Source of the DNA: Pseudomonas sp. REP124
GTDB lineage: Bacteria; Pseudomonadota; Gammaproteobacteria; Pseudomonadales; Pseudomonadaceae
Length of the DNA: 58,565 nucleotides
Direction of reading: 5' to 3'
Assembly (NCBI RefSeq): GCF_020164475.1
Contig: NZ_JAIQWX010000024.1
Location: 1-58,565, forward strand
The notes below the pieces were generated by a model. It was given only the letters and a program-made list of their open reading frames with translations, was not told the DNA's origin and searched no databases. This document shows positions 51,947 through 58,565 of the stretch, piece by piece; the first letter of the stretch is position 1, and each line of letters starts with the position of its first letter. The translations under genes and the position numbers were made by a program.

Positions 51947-53233
51947 TCAGAAGATGTTGATCGGGTAATCCACAAACACGCGCACTTCGTTGCCGCTGAC
52001 GTTGTACTCGCTCGACTTCTGCGACACGCGCAGGATGGAGCTGCGCAGTTTCACGCTGAGGTCTTTGGCCGGGCCGCTTTGGACGACGTATTTGAACTGG
52101 TTGAAGATTTCGCGCTCGGTGCCGCCGCTGCTGGTGGAGGTGGTGATGTTGTCACCGCGCACGTAGGCGAAGTTGTAGCTCAGGCCCGGTACACCGAAGG
52201 AGCCGAAGTCCAGGCCGTAGCCCAGTTGCCAGCTGCGTTCGTCTTCGGCGTTGAAGTCGGACCAGTAGGAGTTGGCCAGGTAGATGGTGTTGCCACCGTC
52301 ACCGATACGACCTTGATCCTTCTGGTAGCCGCCGTACGGGTAGCCCAGGTTGCTGTCGCCGGTGCTGCGCTGATAGCCGAGGGTGAACGAGTGCGGGCCG
52401 GTGGCGTAGATGGCCGCCAGGCTCCAGATCTTGTTGTCGTCGCCGGTCAGGTTGTTGGCATCGACGTAGGAGCTGTCCAGCTTGGTGCGGTAGCCGTTGA
52501 AGTCCAGGGTCAGGGACTGATCCTTGGACAGCGGGAACACGTAGTTGGCGTTCACGTACTGCTTCTTCAGCACGTCTTCGACGTCGGAAGCGTACAGCGC
52601 GGCCTTGAACTGTTCGGTGAACTGATAGCTGCCGCCCAACACGTTGATCGACTTCAGGCCACCGCTGTCACGGCCTTCGGCGCTTTTGCGCGATTCGGCG
52701 GTGAAGCGACCGGCGTTCAGTTCCAGGCCCTTGATCTCTTTGGAGGTGATCAGGGTACCGGTGTAGCTTTCCGGCAGCAGACGCACGTTGTCGTAGCTCA
52801 GCACCGGCAGCGCCGGCATCTGGTCGCCGTAGGTCAGCGTGGTGCTGGACAGGCGGAATTTCACTGCCGCGCCGGCTTTGGCCAGGTCGTCTGCAGGATC
52901 GCCGCTGGCGCCTTTTTTGAAGAAGTCGATACCTTGCGCGCCGCTGCGATCTTCGCTGCGCTCCAGGTTCAGGGCGTACAGGCCGAAGGCGTCCACGCCG
53001 ACACCGATGGTGCCTTGGGTGAAGCCGGACGAGAACGTACCGATGGCCGCTTGGCCCCACTCGGATTTATCCGGGTTGCCGTCCTTGTAATCACGGTTCA
53101 TGTAGGCGTTGCGCAGCAGCACCTTGAGGCTGCTGTCTTCAACAAATCCCTTGGATTCGGCCTGGTCGTTAGCCATGGCCTGTGAAGCGCTCAACATCCC
53201 CAGAGCGATCAGACTGATTCGCTTGTTCAACAT
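51947..53233 (-). CDS. OprD family outer-membrane porin
   Basis: A 428-residue porin with signal peptide ending near SQAMA. The family start FVEDSSLKVLLRNAYMNRDY and repeated beta-strand patterns extend to a terminal aromatic (YPINIF). OprD-type channels take up amino acids or carboxylates. Substrate unknown. It faces a TonB receptor across a 431-bp divergent region. Confidence 0.92.
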   Translation of the reverse strand: MLNKRISLIALGMLSASQAMANDQAESKGFVEDSSLKVLLRNAYMNRDYKDGNPDKSEWGQAAIGTFSSGFTQGTIGVGVDAFGLYALNLERSEDRSGAQGIDFFKKGASGDPADDLAKAGAAVKFRLSSTTLTYGDQMPALPVLSYDNVRLLPESYTGTLITSKEIKGLELNAGRFTAESRKSAEGRDSGGLKSINVLGGSYQFTEQFKAALYASDVEDVLKKQYVNANYVFPLSKDQSLTLDFNGYRTKLDSSYVDANNLTGDDNKIWSLAAIYATGPHSFTLGYQRSTGDSNLGYPYGGYQKDQGRIGDGGNTIYLANSYWSDFNAEDERSWQLGYGLDFGSFGVPGLSYNFAYVRGDNITTSTSSGGTEREIFNQFKYVVQSGPAKDLSVKLRSSILRVSQKSSEYNVSGNEVRVFVDYPINIF

Positions 53234-53316
53234 TTTGTTTTCCTTATTACGGGTTGAAACGCGCTGTGTCGAACGGCTGAAACGGCACTATCGCGCTCTT
53301 TTTTCATTCGGCAAAC

Positions 53317-53355
53317 AAAAAGGCCCGCCCACGACGAATCGCGGCGGGCCTTTTT
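53317..53355. terminator. Bidirectional terminator inside a divergent promoter region
   Basis: AAAAAGGCCCGCC / GGCGGGCCTTTTT arms lie between two divergently transcribed genes, where no coding transcript should end. It could close a short RNA on either strand. Confidence 0.8.
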
Positions 53356-53609
53356 ATTATTTTCGGGTTATGGCGGTCTGCCACAGGCGTTGGGCCGAAT
53401 CGTAGTGCGGCCTTAATGGTGTGTCAATTTCATGAATCGTCTTGAATTAGGCAAAAAACGTCTAAGAAATGAATTTACGCAGCAGAAAAATTCAATAGTA
53501 AGCCAATGATCCATCCAAGGAAGTAAGCGAGCCCGCCCAAACGTAGCAATTCCGACACAACTGGAAACAAACCGGCACAAAGCTTTATCAAGAATAATTA
53601 ACGCAAGTA

Positions 53610-53628
53610 AATAACAAGCATTACCATT
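53610..53628 (+). promoter_or_regulatory. Weak Fur-box-like sequence
   Basis: AATAACAAGCATTACCATT matches the 19-bp Fur consensus at about 10 positions and lies 37 bp before the TonB receptor ATG. Iron control is expected for such receptors; the box itself is weak. Confidence 0.3.
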
Positions 53629-53664
53629 CGCACCGTTCGAGCTACACCCCTAAAAATCCCACGG

Positions 53665-55770
53665 ATGCGCTTTTCAATGCCTGCCCCTTTTCGCCTGCTG
53701 CCCTTTAGTCTTGGGCTCTCTGCATTTCTGTCTGCCGGTTTTACCTGTGCTGCCACCACCACTCTGCCTGCCACCGCGATCAGCGCTGAAGAGCAGGAAG
53801 ATGACCCACGCGTAAAGGAAACCAACACCGCGACCCGCACCAACACGCCCGTACGTTACGTCCCTCAGGCCATCGATTCGATCAAAACCGAGAACGTCGC
53901 CGATTACGGCACCAACGACCTGGGCACGGCGCTCAGTGGCATCCCCAACGTCAGCAGCGGCGCCGACACCCGCTTCGACAGCCTGCGCATCCGCGGCTTC
54001 GATGCCAGTAACGACTTCTACCTGGACGGCATCCGCGACGACAGCCAATACGTGCGGGATTTGCACAACATCGAGCGCATCGACGTGCTTAAAGGCCCCG
54101 CCGCCGTGTTGTACGGCCGCGGTAGCCAGGGCGGGATCGTCAACCGGGTGAGCAAGCTGCCGGAATTCGGCCGCCGCTCGACAATAGAAGCCCAGGGCGG
54201 CAGCGACGATCTGCGTAGCCTTTATGCCGATCTCAGTACCGACCCGGCGGAGAACATCAGCCTGCGCCTGAACATGGGCAACATGGACCAGAACAGCTTC
54301 CGCGACGGGGTAAGCGGCAATCGGCAATTGTTCGCGCCGTCGATGAGCTGGCAGCTGACGCCCGACCTGAACTGGCTGGTGCAGTATGAATACAGCCGCT
54401 ACAACCGCACACCGGATCGCGGCATTCCCGGGGTGAACGGTCGCCCGGCAGACGTCGGGCGCGATACCACCTACTTCAGCGACAACGATTTCATCGACGA
54501 CAAATCGCAATCCCTGCGCTCCAAGCTCACCTATGAACTGAGCGACAACTGGCAACTGCGCCAGACCCTGGGCGTGTTCAAGCTCAACAGTGATTTCGAC
54601 AACACCTACCAGACCGGCTACACCCCGGCCACCAACCGGGTCACGCGCCAACACTGGCAACAGGACCTGACCACTCGCAACGTTTACAACAACGTGGAGC
54701 TGGAAGGCGGTTTCGATACTTTCGGCCTGGAACATCGCCTGCTGACCGGGATCGAGATCGGCAGCCAGCGGCGCGACCCGACGCTGTACACCGCTGCCAC
54801 CTCCGGGCCTGGTAGTTCGCCGGTGCCGTCGCTGGACCTGAACAACCCCAACCGCGACCTGCGCCACACCGGGCGCATGCAGGTCAGCAGCAGCTCTCAC
54901 ACCGAGGTCGAAAGCCGCGCGGTGTATGTGCAGGACCAGTTGCAACTCAACGATCAATGGCAATTGCTCGGCGGCCTGCGCTACGACACCTTCGATATCG
55001 AGTCGACCAACAAGCTGCGGGACATTTCCGAAGACCGTGACAGCCACAGCACCAGCCCACGTGTAGGACTGGTCTGGACTCCGCTGCAGAATCATTCCTT
55101 CTACGCCTCGTGGTCGAAGACCTTTTCCCCGGTCGGCGGCGGCCTGATCGGCATCACCCCGGGCGCTGCGGGCAACACCAACGACCTGAGCCCGGAACTG
55201 ACCAAGCAGAAAGAAATCGGCGTGAAAAGCGACTGGCTGGACGACCGCCTGAGCACCACACTGGCGATCTACGAGCTGGAGCTCTACAACCGCCGCACCA
55301 GCGACCCGAACAACCCGACCATCACCCTGCTCACCGGCCTGCAACGTTCGCGCGGCATCGAGCTGACTGCGGCCGGCAAGATCACCGGCAACTGGTACGT
55401 GCGCGGCGGCGTGGGCGTGCAGGACGCCACGGTCGAGAAAGACAACAACGGTTTTGAAGGCAAACGCATCAGCAACGTGGCCAAGCACAACGGCAGCCTG
55501 TTCGTGACCTGGAAACCGGAGATGGGCTGGTACGCCGAAACCGGCTTGACCCTGGTCGGCGATCGTTATGCCGATAACCTCAACACCACCGTGCTGCCGG
55601 GTTATGGACGCTGGGATGCGCTGGCAGGCTTCCGGCAAAAGGATTGGGATTTGCGCGCAGCGCTGAACAACATCACCGACAAGACGTATTACTCGTCGGC
55701 GACCAGTGCGGCGCAGATTCAGCCGGGGGCACCGCGTAGCGTGGTGGTCACGGGAACCTACAGCTTCTAA
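53665..55770 (+). CDS. TonB-dependent siderophore receptor (Fiu-like)
   Basis: A 701-residue outer-membrane receptor with signal peptide ending at TCAAT (about residue 31). The plug domain carries RIRGFDASNDFYLDGIRDDS and ERIDVLKGPAAVLYGRGSQG, then a 22-strand barrel and terminal Phe (GTYSF). There is no N-terminal signalling domain, so no FecR-type surface signalling. The plug pattern resembles catecholate receptors such as Fiu; ligand unproven. Confidence 0.9.
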   Translation: MRFSMPAPFRLLPFSLGLSAFLSAGFTCAATTTLPATAISAEEQEDDPRVKETNTATRTNTPVRYVPQAIDSIKTENVADYGTNDLGTALSGIPNVSSGADTRFDSLRIRGFDASNDFYLDGIRDDSQYVRDLHNIERIDVLKGPAAVLYGRGSQGGIVNRVSKLPEFGRRSTIEAQGGSDDLRSLYADLSTDPAENISLRLNMGNMDQNSFRDGVSGNRQLFAPSMSWQLTPDLNWLVQYEYSRYNRTPDRGIPGVNGRPADVGRDTTYFSDNDFIDDKSQSLRSKLTYELSDNWQLRQTLGVFKLNSDFDNTYQTGYTPATNRVTRQHWQQDLTTRNVYNNVELEGGFDTFGLEHRLLTGIEIGSQRRDPTLYTAATSGPGSSPVPSLDLNNPNRDLRHTGRMQVSSSSHTEVESRAVYVQDQLQLNDQWQLLGGLRYDTFDIESTNKLRDISEDRDSHSTSPRVGLVWTPLQNHSFYASWSKTFSPVGGGLIGITPGAAGNTNDLSPELTKQKEIGVKSDWLDDRLSTTLAIYELELYNRRTSDPNNPTITLLTGLQRSRGIELTAAGKITGNWYVRGGVGVQDATVEKDNNGFEGKRISNVAKHNGSLFVTWKPEMGWYAETGLTLVGDRYADNLNTTVLPGYGRWDALAGFRQKDWDLRAALNNITDKTYYSSATSAAQIQPGAPRSVVVTGTYSF

Positions 55771-55785
55771 ACACAACACAACACC

Positions 55786-55875
55786 TGTAGGAGCCGAGCT
55801 TGCTCGCGAAGCGGTGTGTCAGCCACCACAAATGCTGGATGTGCCGACGCTATCGCGAGCAAGCTCGCTCCTACA
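55786..55875. repeat. Inverted REP pair
   Basis: CTGTAGGAGCCGAGCTTGCT and its inverted copy TATCGCGAGCAAGCTCGCTC face each other after the TonB receptor. It is a variant of the REP unit at 7.7 kb. Confidence 0.85.
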
Positions 55876-55887
55876 AAGGTGCAAAAA

Positions 55888-55913
55888 AAAGCGCTGCCAT
55901 CCCGGCAGCGCTT
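55888..55913. terminator. Terminator after the TonB receptor
   Basis: AAAGCGCTGCC / GGCAGCGCTTT arms with a short loop lie between convergent genes. Confidence 0.82.
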
Positions 55914-55941
55914 TCGTTTGTTCAATCCATGGTTTTTATTC

Positions 55942-56154
55942 TTAGCTTTCCATCAAATCCCACAACGCATCCAGTTCCGCTTCGCTGAATAAACCAGCGG
56001 GGTAGCGCTCGATCATTGTCCGGCGCGGATCAGTCTCGCTGATCGGACGCGTTCCATTGGACTTGAACCAGTGCGCCAGGATCTGGAGCGATTCACCATT
56101 TACGGCCAGGGGATGCAGCGCTTGCTCGCCCACTACGTTCACTTCGGCGTTCAT
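55942..56154 (-). CDS. Small hypothetical protein
   Basis: A 70-residue acidic soluble protein (GESLQILAHWFKSNGTRPIS, then ERYPAGLFSEAELDALWDLM). I use the ATG at 56154; a TTG further upstream would add 14 residues. No family recognised, but the sequence is compact and convincing. Confidence 0.7.
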   Translation of the reverse strand: MNAEVNVVGEQALHPLAVNGESLQILAHWFKSNGTRPISETDPRRTMIERYPAGLFSEAELDALWDLMES

Positions 56155-56285
56155 TTCAGCGCTCTCTCCCGGTTTGTGAGCGGCTAAATTATCCAAGGTT
56201 TATGACAGAACGAATAAGTTCTCCCCCTCCCTGTCTTGCACCCTGAACGATACAAGAGCTATGCCAAGGTCAGCGAAACGATACA

Positions 56286-56317
56286 AAAAAGCCCGCAAAC
56301 CTTGCGGAATGCGGGCT
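56286..56317 (-). terminator. Terminator between the small gene and aguA
   Basis: AAAAAGCCCGC / GCGGGCT arms; the A tract gives a T tract on the minus strand, so it most likely ends the aguBA transcript. Confidence 0.75.
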
Positions 56318-56388
56318 CTGTGCTATGTAGGGCGCGAAAACGTTTGCCTGAATTTTTTAACAATCAACTCAGGATGTTACGGGCTCAC

Positions 56389-57495
56389 TCAAACCTTGTG
56401 CGGCGCCGGCTGCTGTTGGGTAAGGCAGTGAATGTTACCGCCACCCAGTAACAGTTCGCGGCCGGGAACCATTACCACTTCGTGCTGCGGAAACAGCGAC
56501 TGCAGGATTTCCCTGGCAGGGCCATCCAGCGGGTCGTCAAAGCTCGGCGCGATGATGCCGCCGTTGACGATCAGGAAGTTCACGTAGGAACCGGCCAGGC
56601 GCACCGACGGATTACGCTCCTGGGTGCCATCCACCGGATCGACGCCGGCGCACTCTTCCTCGGTCGCGTACAGCGGCCCCGGAATCGGCATCTTGTGCAC
56701 CGTGAATGGGCGTCCCTTGGCGTCGGTGCTTTCTTGCAGCACTTTCATCGCCGCCTGGCAGCGCGGGTAGTTCGGGTCCTGCGGGTCGTCGGTCCAGGCC
56801 AGCAGCACTTCACCGGGACGCACGTAGCAGCAGAAGTTATCCACATGGCCGTCGGTTTCGTCGTTGTACAAGCCGTCCGGCAGCCAGATGATCTTGTCCA
56901 CAGCCAGATTCGCGCTCAGCACCGCTTCGATTTCCCCACGGTTCATGTGCGGGTTGCGATTGCGGTTAAGCAGGCATTCTTCGGTGGTGATCAGCGTGCC
57001 TTCGCCGTCGACGTGAATCGAACCGCCTTCGAGCACGAAGCCCTCGGTGCGATAGCGCGAGCTGCGTTCGATCTCGAGGATCTTGCCGCCGACCTGCGAA
57101 TCACGATTCCACGGCGAGTACAGGCCACCGTCAAAACCGCCCCAGGAGTTGAAGTCCCAGTTCACGCCACGGACTTCGCCGCTGTCGTTGATGACGAATG
57201 TCGGACCAGTGTCGCGCACCCAGGCGTCGTCGCTGGACATTTCCACCACGCGAATGTTCGGCACATCCAGGCGGGCACGGGCGTTTTCGTACTGGCCGGC
57301 GGAGACCGCCACGGTGACCGGTTCGAAACGGGCGATGGCTTTGGCCACCGCCACGTGCGCGGCCTGCGCCGGTTTGCCGCCCAGGCGCCAGTTGTCCGGG
57401 CGCTCGGGCCAGATCATCCAGGTCTGGGTCTGTGGTGCCCACTCGGCCGGCATGTAGAAGCCGTCTGCGCGAGGGGTGCTGTTCAAAGTGGTCAT
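56389..57495 (-). CDS. aguA: Agmatine deiminase
   Basis: A 368-residue enzyme converting agmatine to N-carbamoylputrescine. The nucleophile is Cys357 in [25 protein letters not shown] (about 87-99) and [20 protein letters not shown] hold the other active-site residues. It follows aguB by 5 bp on the same strand. Confidence 0.96.
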   Translation of the reverse strand: MTTLNSTPRADGFYMPAEWAPQTQTWMIWPERPDNWRLGGKPAQAAHVAVAKAIARFEPVTVAVSAGQYENARARLDVPNIRVVEMSSDDAWVRDTGPTFVINDSGEVRGVNWDFNSWGGFDGGLYSPWNRDSQVGGKILEIERSSRYRTEGFVLEGGSIHVDGEGTLITTEECLLNRNRNPHMNRGEIEAVLSANLAVDKIIWLPDGLYNDETDGHVDNFCCYVRPGEVLLAWTDDPQDPNYPRCQAAMKVLQESTDAKGRPFTVHKMPIPGPLYATEEECAGVDPVDGTQERNPSVRLAGSYVNFLIVNGGIIAPSFDDPLDGPAREILQSLFPQHEVVMVPGRELLLGGGNIHCLTQQQPAPHKV

Positions 57496-57500
57496 GTCGA

Positions 57501-58379
<879 letters not shown>

Positions 58380-58536
58380 GAAGCATCTCCGGGCAAGTGC
58401 GTGACGGTCGGGCATGGGTGATCCACGCCCTGGCATTGGTGACTTTATATCCGATAAATATCGGCTTTAGAAGCTGTTGATTTGCCTTTCGTCTTAAATC
58501 ACGCGCAAAACACAGATATTAATCGATATTGGAAAA

Positions 58537-58565
58537 GCTTCGCGGGCAAGCCTCGCTCCTACAGA
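58537..58565. repeat. Partial REP element at window end
   Basis: CTTCGCGGGCAAGCCTCGCT followed by CCTAC is a REP variant cut by the window edge. The 157 bp between it and aguB hold the likely aguBA promoter region. Confidence 0.6.

Noticed and set aside
53674..55779. A 701-codon open frame opposite the TonB receptor
   Set aside because: It mirrors the receptor codon by codon, has no signal or domain features, and the receptor has unmistakable plug and barrel motifs.

Overview
The window is a Pseudomonas chromosome segment, most likely of the P. fluorescens group. This rests on the hisBHAF cluster, GabP, AguA/AguB, OprD and an OFA-type MFS carrier, on the GC-rich codon use, and on several REP palindromes containing GCGAGCAAGCCCGCTCC. 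No species call is possible from sequence inspection alone.

Core left (1-13,610): an EnvC-like amidase activator, the CtpA protease and a divergent polysaccharide deacetylase form a cell-envelope operon. Facing it are a periplasmic binding protein and the histidine genes hisB-hisH-DUF2164-hisA-hisF. An OFA-family MFS carrier follows, then the overlapping run asmA-mutY-yggX.

Island 1 (13,670-30,419, about 16.7 kb) sits in tRNA-Phe and is bounded by a 100-bp direct repeat. Its genes, in order, are: a P4-type integrase; an unknown coiled-coil protein; AlpA and Rha-type regulators; a P4/C4-type immunity-RNA module; small GPF-motif proteins; a Toprim protein and a DUF3631 ATPase (replication module); a cluster of palindromes; two intact podovirus-type DNA-ejection proteins with no capsid, portal or terminase; a roughly 550-bp field of short repeated words; a lipoprotein; a MobV relaxase with a possible oriT; and a second AlpA. 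It reads as an integrative element mixing phage-satellite and mobilizable-element traits.

Accessory stretch (30,600-35,300): a SocA/Panacea antitoxin pair, an alpha/beta hydrolase, two tandem paralogues, an HrgC-like membrane protein and VapBC. Three almost identical terminators separate these units. Core genes then resume: gabP, a polar amino-acid ABC transporter (ATPase, binding protein, two permeases) and a methyltransferase.

Island 2 (about 41,931-47,449) sits in tRNA-Thr. It is AT-rich on its right side, has no visible integrase, and carries a four-gene operon resembling an ABC-three-component conflict system (SMC/Rad50-like ATPase, middle component, C-terminal-domain protein, small membrane partner). 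In both islands the displaced tRNA 3' fragment at the right end has lost one G of the acceptor strand.

Core right (47,515-58,565): an SDR oxidoreductase, a DsbA-like protein and a tautomerase; a solitary XRE protein; a second, free-standing P4/C4-type immunity-RNA module in front of a DUF3077 gene; a Fic protein preceded by four CATGTCG inverted repeats; an OprD porin; a TonB-dependent siderophore receptor; and the putrescine genes aguA and aguB.

The most interesting signal is the pair of immunity-RNA modules (17,614-17,803 and 49,910-50,100). They share the seqA / attenuator / hairpin-with-seqB / seqC layout with near-identical spacing and compensatory base changes, but have different pairing sequences.
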